From the NCBI GenBank assembly GCA_052324925.1, contig JBQPRE010000002.1: a stretch of 64,000 nucleotides of DNA. One strand, written 5' to 3'. The position numbers were made by a program, and so were the translations under genes. The notes under the pieces are model-generated. The model made no database searches, was not told the DNA's origin, and saw only the letters and a program-made list of their open reading frames with translations. Below are positions 18,051 to 26,223 of this stretch, one piece after another. Numbering within the stretch: position 1 is the first letter of the stretch; each line of letters begins with the position of its first letter. This DNA is from Flavimobilis sp052324925 (GTDB lineage: Bacteria; Actinomycetota; Actinomycetes; Actinomycetales; Cellulomonadaceae).

Positions 18051-18497
18051 GTGGCCACCAAGATCCGCCTCAAGCGCTTCGGCAAGATGCGCTCCCCGTT
18101 CTACCGTGTCGTCGTCGCCGACTCGCGCACCAAGCGTGACGGCCGCGTCATCGAGGAGATCGGCAAGTACCACCCGACCGAGGAGCCTTCGCTCATCGAG
18201 ATCGACTCCGAGCGTGCACAGTACTGGCTCGGCGTCGGCGCACAGCCGACCGAGCAGGTCGCCGTGCTCCTCAAGATCACGGGTGACTGGCAGAAGTTCA
18301 AGGGCCTCCCGGGCGCCGAGGGCACGCTGCGCGTCAAGGGCGACAAGGTCGACCCCGCCGCCGCGATCGCTGCCGCCGCTGAGCAGGCCGAGAAGGTCAA
18401 GGCCAAGGCCGCTGAGGCCAAGGCTGCTGCCGCTGCCCCGGCTGAGGCCCCCGCTGACGAGGCTCCCGCGGAGGAGTCCTCGGAGGAGCAGGCCTGA
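18051..18497 (+). CDS. rpsP: 30S ribosomal protein S16 with an Ala/Glu-rich tail
   Basis: S16 is a small-subunit protein needed for 30S assembly. The 148-aa protein has the conserved N-terminal IRLKRFGKMRSPFYRVVVAD and PTEEP segments in its first 85 residues. A tail of about 50 residues rich in Ala, Glu, Lys and Pro follows, as in other actinobacteria (E. coli S16 is 82 aa). The GTG start has AGGAGAG about 9 nt upstream. It overlaps khpA by 1 nt (TGATG), forming the head of rpsP-khpA-rimM-trmD. Confidence 0.97.
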   Translation: MATKIRLKRFGKMRSPFYRVVVADSRTKRDGRVIEEIGKYHPTEEPSLIEIDSERAQYWLGVGAQPTEQVAVLLKITGDWQKFKGLPGAEGTLRVKGDKVDPAAAIAAAAEQAEKVKAKAAEAKAAAAAPAEAPADEAPAEESSEEQA

Positions 18498-18733
18498 TGC
18501 TCGCCGACGCTCTGGAGCACCTTGTCCGCGGCATCGTGGACAACCCCGACGACGTTGAGGTCAAGGCCAAGGCGACGCGCCGTGGCGACCTGCTCGAGGT
18601 TCGGGTCAATCCCGAGGACCTCGGTCGCGTCATCGGACGCTCCGGGCGCACCGCGCGCGCGCTGCGTACGGTCGTCGGCGCTCTTGCCGACGAGCCCGTC
18701 CGCGTTGACGTCGTTGACGTCGACCGCCGCTGA
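18497..18733 (+). CDS. khpA: KH-domain RNA-binding protein
   Basis: KhpA-type protein of 78 aa consisting of one KH domain with the RNA-binding loop VIGRSGRTARALR (residues about 44-56). Family members bind RNA, often as a heterodimer with KhpB, and affect cell-envelope growth or ribosome assembly. It overlaps the rpsP stop by 1 nt and so is probably translationally coupled to S16. A 17-bp hairpin follows before rimM. Confidence 0.92.
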   Translation: MLADALEHLVRGIVDNPDDVEVKAKATRRGDLLEVRVNPEDLGRVIGRSGRTARALRTVVGALADEPVRVDVVDVDRR

Positions 18734-18754
18734 GACGCGCACCACGAGTCACAC

Positions 18755-18792
18755 CACGTCAGGCCCGGCCCACAAGGGCCGGGCCTGACGTG
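18755..18792 (+). terminator. 17-bp perfect hairpin between khpA and rimM
   Basis: CACGTCAGGCCCGGCCC (18755-18771), loop ACAA, exact complement 18776-18792. No U-tract. It lies 24 nt before the rimM start, so it may act as an attenuator that lowers rimM-trmD relative to S16. Confidence 0.65.
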
Positions 18793-18815
18793 TCCCCCGA
18801 ACGACCGGAGTTCAT

Positions 18816-19385
18816 ATGACCCGCCAGCGCCTCACCGTCGCCCGACTCGGCAAGCCCCACGGGCTCCGGGGCGAGATCGCGCTTGACCTGCGCACCGACA
18901 TCCCCGACGAGCGGTTCGTCGACGGGGCGGTCTTCGAGACGGTCCCGCCCGGTGCGGGTCCGCTCACGATCGAGTACACGCGCAGCTCGGGTGGCCGGTG
19001 GTATGCGGCATTCGTTGAGATCGGGGACCGCACGGGCGCCGAGGAGGCGCGCGGGACCGAGCTCGTCGTCCAGGTTGACGACTCCGACGAGGAAGACGCG
19101 TGGTACCCCCACGAGCTCGTCGGCCTGCGCGCCGAGCTCGAGGACGGCACGCTCGTCGGGACGGTCAAGGGCCTCGAGCTCGGGCCGGCTCACGACCTGC
19201 TCGTCATCCTCGAGACGGGCGGTGAGCGCACGCTCGTGCCGTTCGTGCGTGCGATCGTGCCGACCGTCGACGTCGCGGGCGGACGTGTCGTCCTCACGCC
19301 CCCGGGCGGCCTCCTCGCCTCCGACGCCGCGAACCTCGAGGTTGTCCCGCCCACGCCAGGCTCGTCCGACGACGAGGAGCGCTGA
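18816..19385 (+). CDS. rimM: 16S rRNA processing protein RimM
   Basis: RimM assists maturation of the 30S head and binds S19. The 189-aa protein has the N-terminal barrel with ARLGKPHGLRGEI, and the PRC-like barrel with WYPHELVGLRAELEDG and HDLLVIL. The ATG follows CGGAG. trmD starts 2 bp after the stop. The position after S16 is the common bacterial arrangement rpsP-rimM-trmD-rplS, here with khpA inserted after rpsP as usual for Gram-positives. Confidence 0.96.
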   Translation: MTRQRLTVARLGKPHGLRGEIALDLRTDIPDERFVDGAVFETVPPGAGPLTIEYTRSSGGRWYAAFVEIGDRTGAEEARGTELVVQVDDSDEEDAWYPHELVGLRAELEDGTLVGTVKGLELGPAHDLLVILETGGERTLVPFVRAIVPTVDVAGGRVVLTPPGGLLASDAANLEVVPPTPGSSDDEER

Positions 19386-19387
19386 GC

Positions 19388-20167
19388 GTGCGCATCGACG
19401 TCGTCTCGATCTTCCCGACGTACCTCGACGTGCTCAACCTCTCGCTCGTCGGAAAGGCACGCACCGCGGGCCTGCTCGACCTGGACGTGCACGACCTGCG
19501 CGACTGGGCCCACGACCGCCACCGCACGGTCGACGACACGCCCGCCGGTGGCGGCGCCGGCATGGTCATGCGACCCGACGTGTGGGGCGCGGCTCTCGAC
19601 GACGTCCTCACCGAGGGTGCGACGCTCGTCGTGCCGACTCCCTCGGGCCCCTCGTTCACGCAGCGGACCGCTGAGGACTGGGCGACGCGCGGACAGCTGG
19701 TGTTCGCGTGCGGGCGCTACGAGGGGATCGACGCGCGTGTCGCCGAGCACTTCCGGACCCGCGGCGTGCAGGTCGAGGAGGCCTCGATCGGTGACTACGT
19801 CCTCAACGGCGGCGAGGTTGCGGCGCTCGTCATGATCGAGGCCGTCGCACGGCTCCTGCCCGGAGTTCTCGGCAATGCCGAGTCGGTCGTCGAGGAGTCG
19901 CACTCGGCCGAGGGGCTTCTCGAGTACCCCGTCTACACCCGGCCGGTCGAGTGGGAAGGTCTGGCCATCCCCGACGTTCTCCAGTCCGGCCATCATGGCA
20001 AGGTCGCGCGCTGGCGTCGCGATCAGGCACTCGCGCGGACGGCCGAGCGTCGTCCCGACATGGTGGCGGCGCTCGATCCCGCTCGGCTCGACAAGCGCGA
20101 CCGAGCGACGCTCGGTGAGCTCGGCTGGTGGGTCCACGCGGACGGCGTGCGTCCAGCCGGTCACTAG
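19388..20167 (+). CDS. trmD: tRNA (guanine37-N1)-methyltransferase
   Basis: TrmD methylates G37 next to the anticodon using SAM, which prevents +1 frameshifts. The 259-aa protein of the SPOUT class shows GGGAGMVMRPDVW, FACGRYEGID and the trefoil-knot SAM site SIGDYVLNGGE with LLPGVLGN. The GTG start lies 2 bp after rimM. It ends with TAG at 20165; rplS is transcribed from its own promoter about 60 bp further on. Confidence 0.97.
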   Translation: MRIDVVSIFPTYLDVLNLSLVGKARTAGLLDLDVHDLRDWAHDRHRTVDDTPAGGGAGMVMRPDVWGAALDDVLTEGATLVVPTPSGPSFTQRTAEDWATRGQLVFACGRYEGIDARVAEHFRTRGVQVEEASIGDYVLNGGEVAALVMIEAVARLLPGVLGNAESVVEESHSAEGLLEYPVYTRPVEWEGLAIPDVLQSGHHGKVARWRRDQALARTAERRPDMVAALDPARLDKRDRATLGELGWWVHADGVRPAGH

Positions 20168-20203
20168 CAGCCCGGACGTGATGGTCGGCACGGCCTGGGT
20201 CGT

Positions 20204-20233
20204 TTCCGCAGCAGGGCCGCGGTGTGGCAGAAT
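20204..20233 (+). promoter_or_regulatory. promoter of rplS
   Basis: CAGAAT (-10, 20228-20233) in the context GTGGCAGAAT, almost the same as for rpsP. The -35 is weak (TTCCGC, 20204-20209, 18-bp spacer). Expected start is near 20240. Confidence 0.5.
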
Positions 20234-20239
20234 AGGGCG

Positions 20240-20378
20240 TTGGTGCGCGCTGGCCTCTGCCACAGGGGAGAGCCATTCGCCACGGCGGGCTTGCCCGTCA
20301 CGCACCACCCCATCGACAGACGGGCCACTCGCGGGCCCACGATCACGTCCCTGACCTGTGGCAGGACGAGGAGTTCTC
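20240..20378 (+). promoter_or_regulatory. structured rplS leader RNA
   Basis: A leader of about 140 nt is closed by a long-range 10-bp stem: CTGCCACAGG (20257-20266) with CCTGTGGCAG (20355-20364). The stem ends just before the GAGGAG ribosome site (20368-20373). Inner helices include GGGC/GCCC near 20288 and GGGCC/GGCCC near 20332-20348. An autoregulatory ribosomal-protein leader is a reasonable hypothesis. Confidence 0.45.
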
Positions 20379-20738
20379 ATGCACATTCTTGACTCCGTCG
20401 ACGCAGCCCAGCTGCGCACCGACATCCCGCTCTTCCGCGCCGGTGACACCCTCAAGGTCAACGTCAAGGTCGTCGAGGGCACGCGCTCGCGCGTCCAGGT
20501 GTTCCAGGGCATCGTCATCGCGCGTCGCAACGGCGGCATCCGCGAGACGTTCACGATCCGCAAGGTCTCGTTCGGCGTCGGCGTCGAGCGTACGTTCCCG
20601 GTGAACTCGCCCTCGATCGAGTCGATCGAGGTCCTCACGCGCGGTGACGTGCGTCGCGCCAAGCTCTACTACCTCCGCAAGCTCCGCGGCAAGGCCGCGC
20701 GCATCAAGGAGAAGCGCGACTTCGGGCCCAAGGCCTGA
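20379..20738 (+). CDS. rplS: 50S ribosomal protein L19
   Basis: L19 sits at the interface of the 50S and 30S subunits. The 119-aa protein has the family stretches FRAGDTLKVNVKVVEG, FTIRKVSFGVGVERTFP and KLYYLRKLRGKAARIKEK. The ATG at 20379 follows GAGGAG; length is standard (about 115 aa). It is the last gene of the S16-RimM-TrmD-L19 set, with its own promoter and leader, and is followed by a perfect 17-bp terminator hairpin. Confidence 0.98.
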   Translation: MHILDSVDAAQLRTDIPLFRAGDTLKVNVKVVEGTRSRVQVFQGIVIARRNGGIRETFTIRKVSFGVGVERTFPVNSPSIESIEVLTRGDVRRAKLYYLRKLRGKAARIKEKRDFGPKA

Positions 20739-20753
20739 GCCTCACGCAACCAT

Positions 20754-20792
20754 CCCGAGGGCGGGCGACCACACCGGTCGCCCGCCCTCGGG
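20754..20792 (+). terminator. terminator hairpin after rplS
   Basis: CCCGAGGGCGGGCGACC (20754-20770), loop ACACC, exact 17-nt complement (20776-20792). No U-tract. Confidence 0.75.
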
Positions 20793-20886
20793 CGTCCCCG
20801 GACGGCGCGCCCGAGGGCGAGCGCGACCGCGCACGGGGACGCACACGATGTGGGTCAGTTCGGCCCAGCAGCGAGAAGGTGGGACA

Positions 20887-21669
20887 GTGGACCCCGTGAT
20901 CGATGAGAACGACATCCGCGCGACCCCCGAGGACGAGGGCGCCCCCGCACGCGCGGACGCGAGGCGCCCGCGTGGTGCCTCACGCCCCCGGTCGCGCCTC
21001 ATGGCGACGGTGAGAGAGACGGTCATCATCCTCGTCTCGGCGCTCGTGCTCTCGTTCGTCGTCAAGACCTTCCTCGTGCAGCCGTTCATGATCCCGTCGG
21101 AGTCGATGGAAGACACCCTCGTCGCGGGCGACCGCGTCCTGGTCTCAAAGCTCACGCCGGGTCCGTTCGACATCTCCCGCGGCGACGTCGTGGTCTTCAA
21201 AGACCCCGGGGGGTGGCTCGACGGCGTCGCGGTGAGCCGTGCCGACAACATGCCGACGTGGCTGAGCACGCCGCTGACGATCGTCGGCCTGCGCCCGCAG
21301 GACGCGGGCGAGCACCTCATCAAACGGGTCGTCGGTCTTCCCGGCGACACGGTGACGTGCTGCACGGACGGCGGGCAGGTCTCGGTCAACGGGGTCCCGC
21401 TCGAGGAGTCGTCGTACCTCGCCGCCGGTGCTGTCCCGAGCCAGACGGAATTCGACGTGACGGTGCCGGACGGGAACCTCTGGGTTCTGGGGGACAACAG
21501 GCAGCACTCGGGTGACTCGCGCTTCAACGGAGGCAGTCGTGGCGGGGGCTTCGTCCCGATCGACAACGTCGTCGGTGTGGCGTTCGCGAAGGTCTGGCCG
21601 ATCGACCGCGTCTCCCTCATGCGTAACCCCGGCGACGTCTTCGCTGACGTCCCTGCTCCGACCCCGTGA
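20887..21669 (+). CDS. lepB: signal peptidase I
   Basis: Type I signal peptidase removes signal peptides from exported proteins at the outer face of the membrane. The 260-aa protein has a charged cytosolic N-terminus, one transmembrane helix (about residues 43-63), the catalytic Ser73 in IPSESM, the catalytic Lys146 in LIKRVVGLPGD, and the box GDNRQHSGDSR. The GTG at 20887 is chosen because AGGTGG lies just upstream; an in-frame ATG at 20848 would add 13 residues. The stop overlaps rnhB by 4 bp. Confidence 0.95.
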   Translation: MDPVIDENDIRATPEDEGAPARADARRPRGASRPRSRLMATVRETVIILVSALVLSFVVKTFLVQPFMIPSESMEDTLVAGDRVLVSKLTPGPFDISRGDVVVFKDPGGWLDGVAVSRADNMPTWLSTPLTIVGLRPQDAGEHLIKRVVGLPGDTVTCCTDGGQVSVNGVPLEESSYLAAGAVPSQTEFDVTVPDGNLWVLGDNRQHSGDSRFNGGSRGGGFVPIDNVVGVAFAKVWPIDRVSLMRNPGDVFADVPAPTP

Positions 21670-22394
21670 GGGTTCCTCCGGACGTCGCGACCGAGTCCGC
21701 GTGGCTCGTCGAAGGCGTCGAGGTCATCGCCGGCATGGACGAGGTCGGCCGCGGGGCGCTGGCCGGTCCGGTCACGGTGGGCTGCGCGGTCGTGTCCGTC
21801 GCGACGCTCGAGGTCCCCTTCCCGCAGGGCCTCACGGACTCCAAGCTGCTGAGCGCGCCCGCGCGCGAGCGCATCGAGCCCGCCGTCGCGGGGTGGGTGC
21901 TCGCATGGGGCGTCGGGCATGCATCGCCCGCAGAGATCGACGCATACGGCATCATCGTCGCGCTGCGCACGGCCGGGCGCCGCGCGCTCCGTGCGGCGCA
22001 GGTGACGGGACCGGCCGTGCGCGCGGTCCTGCTCGACGGTTCTCACGACTGGCTCTCGGAGCCGCGTGAGGACCTCTTCGCCATGGGGGCGCTCGAGCCT
22101 GTCGCGCCCGAGCCCGACGACGGCGTCGAGCGGGAGGTGCGTACCGTGGTGAAGGGGGATCTCCGGTGCGCGTCGATCTCGGCGGCGAGCGTGCTCGCGA
22201 AGCAGTCGCGCGACCGGCTCATGGCCCAGGCCGCGTTGCGGCAGCCTGGCTACGGCTGGGCGCAGAACAAGGGGTATGGCTCGGCCGCGCACCTCGCGGA
22301 GATCAGGCGGGTCGGACCGTCGGACGAGCACCGGCGGTCGTGGCGGCTGCCCGAGCGTGAGGCGGTCCTCGACGCGGTCGGTGATGGGGGATGA
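21666..22394 (+). CDS. rnhB: ribonuclease HII
   Basis: RNase HII cuts RNA in RNA-DNA hybrids and starts removal of misincorporated ribonucleotides. The 242-aa protein has the active-site motif GMDEVGRGALAGPV, TDSKLL, the catalytic Asp in VLLDGSHDW, and CASISAASVLAKQSRD. A longer than usual acidic/proline insertion (EPVAPEPDDG) precedes KGD. The GTG start overlaps lepB (GTGA). It is followed within 7 bp by the DUF2469 gene, the usual actinobacterial order. Confidence 0.96.
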   Translation: MRVPPDVATESAWLVEGVEVIAGMDEVGRGALAGPVTVGCAVVSVATLEVPFPQGLTDSKLLSAPARERIEPAVAGWVLAWGVGHASPAEIDAYGIIVALRTAGRRALRAAQVTGPAVRAVLLDGSHDWLSEPREDLFAMGALEPVAPEPDDGVEREVRTVVKGDLRCASISAASVLAKQSRDRLMAQAALRQPGYGWAQNKGYGSAAHLAEIRRVGPSDEHRRSWRLPEREAVLDAVGDGG

Positions 22395-22395
22395 T
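22390..22395 (+). promoter_or_regulatory. possible -10 box, leaderless start of the DUF2469 gene
   Basis: GATGAT, 6-nt spacer, GTG at 22402. It overlaps the end of rnhB. Weaker than the TAGGnT examples. Confidence 0.35.
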
Positions 22396-22401
22396 GGACG
22401 C

Positions 22402-22701
22402 GTGAGTGCAGAAGACCTTGAGAACTACGAGACAGACATGGAGCTGGCGCTCTACCGGGAGTACCGGGATGTCGTCGGCCTGTTCTCTTACGTCGTCGAG
22501 ACGGAGCGACGTTTCTACCTCGCCAACCAGGTCGACCTGCAGGTGCGGTCGGCTGCGGGTGAGGTCTACTTCGAGCTGACGCTCGCCGACGCGTGGGTGT
22601 GGGATGTCTACCGCACCGCGCGCTTCGTGAAGTCCGTGCGCGTCGTGACGTTCAAGGACGTCAACGTCGAGGAGCTGGCGCGCCCCGAGCTCTCGCTCTA
22701 G
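22402..22701 (+). CDS. DUF2469 family protein
   Basis: Conserved actinobacterial protein of 99 aa, DUF2469 family; the biochemical role is not known to me. It starts with the invariant SAEDLENYETDMELALYREY and contains VVETERRFYLANQVD and the aromatic stretch ADAWVWDVYR. It is acidic and soluble with no signal peptide. The GTG at 22402 is chosen because it begins the conserved region. It always seems to lie next to rnhB, which may mean a shared role in nucleic-acid handling or only ancient linkage. Confidence 0.85.
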   Translation: MSAEDLENYETDMELALYREYRDVVGLFSYVVETERRFYLANQVDLQVRSAAGEVYFELTLADAWVWDVYRTARFVKSVRVVTFKDVNVEELARPELSL

Positions 22702-22792
22702 GGGTACCGACCCAACGCGTTGTTGACGCGTGTGATGGGCGTCTGACCTGGGCGAATCACCCCGCGGTCCGCCCGGCCCGCACGTCGCCGGC

Positions 22793-22822
22793 GCCGCGTG
22801 GTCGCCTGTGCCGCGTGGTCGC
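22793..22822 (+). repeat. 13-bp direct repeat in the DUF2469-yraN gap
   Basis: GCCGCGTGGTCGC occurs at 22793-22805 and 22810-22822, 17 bp apart, in a 238-bp gene-free stretch. No other structure or clear promoter is seen there. Possibly an operator, possibly chance. Confidence 0.3.
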
Positions 22823-22939
22823 GACCCCGCCCACCCTGCTGACCACAACACGCGGGCCGCGGTCGTCGTCCCCAGAACCTGCGCGCACGTGTGCGGCGAA
22901 CCGGCGCGAGCACCACCCTCGGTCCCGGAGGTGGTGGCC

Positions 22940-23314
22940 ATGGTGGCGTACGGACGGACGACGGACAAGCGTGCGGTGGGGCGCGCGGGGGAGGACCTCG
23001 TCGCGAGACGGCTCGAGGACGCAGGGTGGTGCATTCTCGATCGCAACTGGCGCGGTCAGGGTGGCGAGCTCGACATTGTCGCGCTCGAAGGGGAGGACCT
23101 CGTCGTCATCGAGGTCAAGACGCGGACCGGAACCGGATTCGGACACCCGGCCGAGGCCGTGACACCGGCGAAGGCCGCGCGACTGCGACGACTCACAGGG
23201 CAGTGGCTCGCTGAGCACTGCCCCCGGGCCCCCCTCGTGCGCGTCGATGTCGTCGCGGTCTGGCTCTGCCCCGGCGAGCCCGCCCGCGTCGAGCACCTCC
23301 GAGGGATCCTCTGA
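22940..23314 (+). CDS. yraN: UPF0102 / YraN family endonuclease-like protein
   Basis: YraN-family protein of 124 aa with a PD-(D/E)XK-like core: GRAGEDLVARRLEDAG, RNWRGQGGELDIVA and VVIEVKTRT, where Asp, Glu and Lys would form the nuclease site. The family role is uncertain, and its activity has not been firmly shown. The ATG at 22940 follows GGAGGTGG. It overlaps the comM-like gene by 1 nt (TGATG) and so forms an operon with comM and dprA, a common arrangement. Confidence 0.9.
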   Translation: MVAYGRTTDKRAVGRAGEDLVARRLEDAGWCILDRNWRGQGGELDIVALEGEDLVVIEVKTRTGTGFGHPAEAVTPAKAARLRRLTGQWLAEHCPRAPLVRVDVVAVWLCPGEPARVEHLRGIL

Positions 23315-24849
23315 TGGGCCTGGGAACCGCGAGTGCGGTTGCGCTCGTCGGCATGACGGGGCACGTCGTCGGCGTCGAGGCGCACCTTGCGGCGACGGTC
23401 CCGGGCTTCGCGCTCATCGGGTTGCCGGACACATCGCTGAGCGAGTCGCGCGACCGCGTGCGCGCCGCCGTGACCTCGAGCGGGCTCGCCTGGCCGCAGA
23501 AGCGCGTCACCGTCAACCTCTCACCGGCGTCACTGCCCAAACACGGCGCAGGCTTCGACCTCGCGATCGCGGTGGCCGTGCTGGCGGGGGCGCAGCTCAT
23601 CGACACGACCGGGCCACGAGGGGTCGTGCACCTCGGGGAGCTCGGGCTGGACGGCCGCGTCCATCCCGTGCGCGGGGTGCTCCCCGCCGTCGCTGCTGCG
23701 GTGGCCTCGGGCGTGAGGCGTGTCGTCGTCGCGGAGGCCGACGTGGCCGAGGCGCGGCTCGTCCCCGGAGCCGAGGTCCGGGGCGTGTCGTGCCTCGCCG
23801 AGCTCGCGTACGCGTACGGCGCTGACATTCCCGAACCTCCTGAGGTCCGCACGCCGGCGCGGAGCAGCTCACCGACGCTGCAGGAGCCCGCGGGGGATCT
23901 CGCCGACGTGCTGGGTCAGCACGAGGCGCGTGCTGCGCTCGAGATCGCGGCCGCAGGCGGCCACCACCTCCTCATGGTCGGCCCACCGGGGGCGGGCAAG
24001 ACGATGCTCGCCTCCCGGCTTCCGGGACTGCTTCCTGACCTCTCGGAGGCCGAGGCGGTTGAGGTCACGGCAGTGCACTCCATTGCGGGGACCTTTGATC
24101 CTGGCGACGGCCTCGTGAGACGGCCTCCGTACGAGAACCCGCACCACACCGCGACGGCTGCCGCGCTCGTCGGCGGCGGGAGCGGCATCCCGCGACCCGG
24201 CGCGGCCTCGCGCGCGCACCGAGGCGTGCTCTTCCTCGACGAGTGCCCCGAGTTCGGTCCTCGCGTCCTGCAGACGCTGCGACAGCCTCTCGAGGACGGT
24301 CAGCTCGTCATTCATCGTGCGGGTGGGTCGGCGCGCTTTCCTGCGCGCTTCCAGCTCGTGCTCGCCGCCAACCCCTGCCCGTGCGGCCTGGCCGTGGGGA
24401 ACGGGCTCCAGTGCACGTGCACCCCCGTGCAGAGGCGGCGGTACTTCTCTCGGATCCAGGGCCCGCTTCTCGACCGGGTCGACCTTCAGGTGGAGGTCGC
24501 CGGGGTGAGCCGTGTCGATCTCGACCAGGCCGGGACCGGCGAGTCGAGTGCTGCGGTGGCGGCGCGCGTGAGGACGGCGCGTGACGCGGCTCAGGCGCGG
24601 CTCGCGCAGACGCCGTGGCGTCTCAACGGCGAGGTTCCGGGCAGGTACCTCCGTGGTCTTCTGGGTCGGGGCGCGGGCGTCCTGGCCGACGTCGACCGCG
24701 CGCTCGACCGTGGCATGATCTCGCTGCGTGGGGCGGACCGGGTGCTGCGTATCGCCTGGACGATCGCCGACCTGGCGGGTCGGGACCGCCCCCGACGGGA
24801 TGACGTCGGACGAGCGCTCGCGCTCCGCACCCGAGGAGCGGTTGCGTGA
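23314..24849 (+). CDS. comM: YifB/ComM family Mg-chelatase-like AAA ATPase
   Basis: ComM-type protein of 511 aa. It has an N-terminal Lon-like domain (SESRDRVRAA, VNLSPASLPKHG), a Walker A GPPGAGKTM near residue 224, Walker B FLDECPEF, and a C-terminal helical domain. In naturally competent bacteria ComM is a branch-migration helicase that extends integration of donor DNA. Here it sits between yraN and dprA with 1-nt and 4-bp overlaps. Whether this organism is competent cannot be judged from the window. Confidence 0.93.
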   Translation: MGLGTASAVALVGMTGHVVGVEAHLAATVPGFALIGLPDTSLSESRDRVRAAVTSSGLAWPQKRVTVNLSPASLPKHGAGFDLAIAVAVLAGAQLIDTTGPRGVVHLGELGLDGRVHPVRGVLPAVAAAVASGVRRVVVAEADVAEARLVPGAEVRGVSCLAELAYAYGADIPEPPEVRTPARSSSPTLQEPAGDLADVLGQHEARAALEIAAAGGHHLLMVGPPGAGKTMLASRLPGLLPDLSEAEAVEVTAVHSIAGTFDPGDGLVRRPPYENPHHTATAAALVGGGSGIPRPGAASRAHRGVLFLDECPEFGPRVLQTLRQPLEDGQLVIHRAGGSARFPARFQLVLAANPCPCGLAVGNGLQCTCTPVQRRRYFSRIQGPLLDRVDLQVEVAGVSRVDLDQAGTGESSAAVAARVRTARDAAQARLAQTPWRLNGEVPGRYLRGLLGRGAGVLADVDRALDRGMISLRGADRVLRIAWTIADLAGRDRPRRDDVGRALALRTRGAVA

Positions 24850-26084
24850 CCGGCGACGAGAGCGGACTCGACCAGGACCGGGTCCGTGACGCTGCTGCGG
24901 TCTGGAGCGGGCTCATGGAGCCGGGCGACGTGACAGGAGGCGCCCTCGTGGCGGCGGTCGGCCCCGTCGCTGCGCTCGCCTGGCTGCGGGCGTCGGGCGC
25001 GGGTGATGATCATGCGCGCGCGATCGCGCGGCTCCGGGAGCGGCTAGACGCGCCGGGGGACGACCTCTCGGCGCGGCGTCTCCACGCTGCGCTGGCGCGG
25101 TGGGCGCCTCGTCTCGGGAGGGTGGAGACCGACGCTGCTCGGCGCCGGCTCGCACTGCTCGGTGGTCGTGTGCTCGTACGTGGGGACGCGGGCTGGCCTG
25201 CCGGCCTCGACGATCTGGGCCCTGCAGCACCCCCGTGTCTCTGGGTGCGCGGCGAGGTCCGTGCGTTGGGCGGGCACGCGGCGGTCGCTCTGGTCGGTGC
25301 GCGCGCCGCGACGAGCTACGGCACGTCGGTTGCCGCCGATCTGGGCTGCGGGCTGGCTGACCGCGGGCACGCGGTCGTCTCGGGCGGTGCGTACGGCATC
25401 GATGCCGCGGCCCACCGGGGCGCCCTGGCCGGTGGTGGCCCCACGGTTGCCGTCATGGCAGGCGGTGTGGACCGGCTCTACCCCGCCGGCAACACGGACC
25501 TCCTTGAGCGCATCCTGGCGCGTGGTGGTGCCGTCATCGCCGAGGTTCCGCTCGGCGCGACGCCGACACGGTCGCGCTTCCTCAGGCGCAACCGGCTCAT
25601 CGCGGCAGTGTCGGCCGCGACTGTTGTCGTCGAGGCGGCGTGGCGTTCGGGCTCGTTGAGCACTGCGACGCACGCCGAGGGGCTCTTGCGACCGGTCGGC
25701 GCTGTTCCGGGTCCGGTCACGTCGATGGCGTCGACCGGATGTCATCGCCTGCTGCGCGAGCACGGAGCCGTGTGCGTGACGTCCGTCGGTGACGTCGTCG
25801 AGCTCCTTCCGGGACTCGCGGTCTCGCCCCCGGGGCGGGACGAAGCTCGGGCGGCCGACGATCCCCGTGATGGGCTGACGGAGAAGGCACGGCTCGTCAT
25901 CGACGGGCTCGAGGTGCGGCGACCGTCGATGCTTGATGACGTGGTGGCCGCGGTGGGACTCGCTCCGGGCGAGGTCCTCGCCGGGCTCGGGGAGCTCGAG
26001 CTTGCTGGGCTCGTGGTGAAGGGCACGGGTGGGTGGGGGCTGACGGCTCTGGGACGCCGTCCGGCCTCTCGCCCAGGGCGTTGA
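24846..26084 (+). CDS. dprA: DNA-processing protein DprA
   Basis: DprA loads RecA on incoming single-stranded DNA. The 412-aa protein has an N-terminal helical domain, a Rossmann-like core with VALVGARAATSYGT, SGGAYGIDAAAHRGAL, AVMAGGVDRLYP, PTRSRFLRRNRLIAA and the TATHAEGLLRPV region, and a C-terminal winged-helix-like domain (about 330-405). The GTG start overlaps comM by 4 bp. A hairpin followed by six T residues lies after the stop. Confidence 0.95.
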   Translation: MTGDESGLDQDRVRDAAAVWSGLMEPGDVTGGALVAAVGPVAALAWLRASGAGDDHARAIARLRERLDAPGDDLSARRLHAALARWAPRLGRVETDAARRRLALLGGRVLVRGDAGWPAGLDDLGPAAPPCLWVRGEVRALGGHAAVALVGARAATSYGTSVAADLGCGLADRGHAVVSGGAYGIDAAAHRGALAGGGPTVAVMAGGVDRLYPAGNTDLLERILARGGAVIAEVPLGATPTRSRFLRRNRLIAAVSAATVVVEAAWRSGSLSTATHAEGLLRPVGAVPGPVTSMASTGCHRLLREHGAVCVTSVGDVVELLPGLAVSPPGRDEARAADDPRDGLTEKARLVIDGLEVRRPSMLDDVVAAVGLAPGEVLAGLGELELAGLVVKGTGGWGLTALGRRPASRPGR

Positions 26085-26165
26085 CCTGCGCCGACCTCAG
26101 ATCTCGCCGAATGCGTCGAGAGCCTGCCCATAGTGCCCAATAATCCGGCAGAACTGAACAAGATC

Positions 26166-26223
26166 TGGCGCGATTGGTGGGGAGCCCGCCGAGATTGATC
26201 GCGCCACGTCCCGTGCGTTTTTT
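26166..26223 (+). terminator. intrinsic terminator after dprA, with a T-tract
   Basis: TGGCGCGAT (26166-26174) pairs with ATCGCGCCA (26198-26206); an inner GGTGGG/CCCGCC stem adds stability. TTTTTT follows at 26218-26223. This is the only hairpin in the window with a run of T residues. The 249-bp gap around it is more AT-rich than its flanks. Confidence 0.6.
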
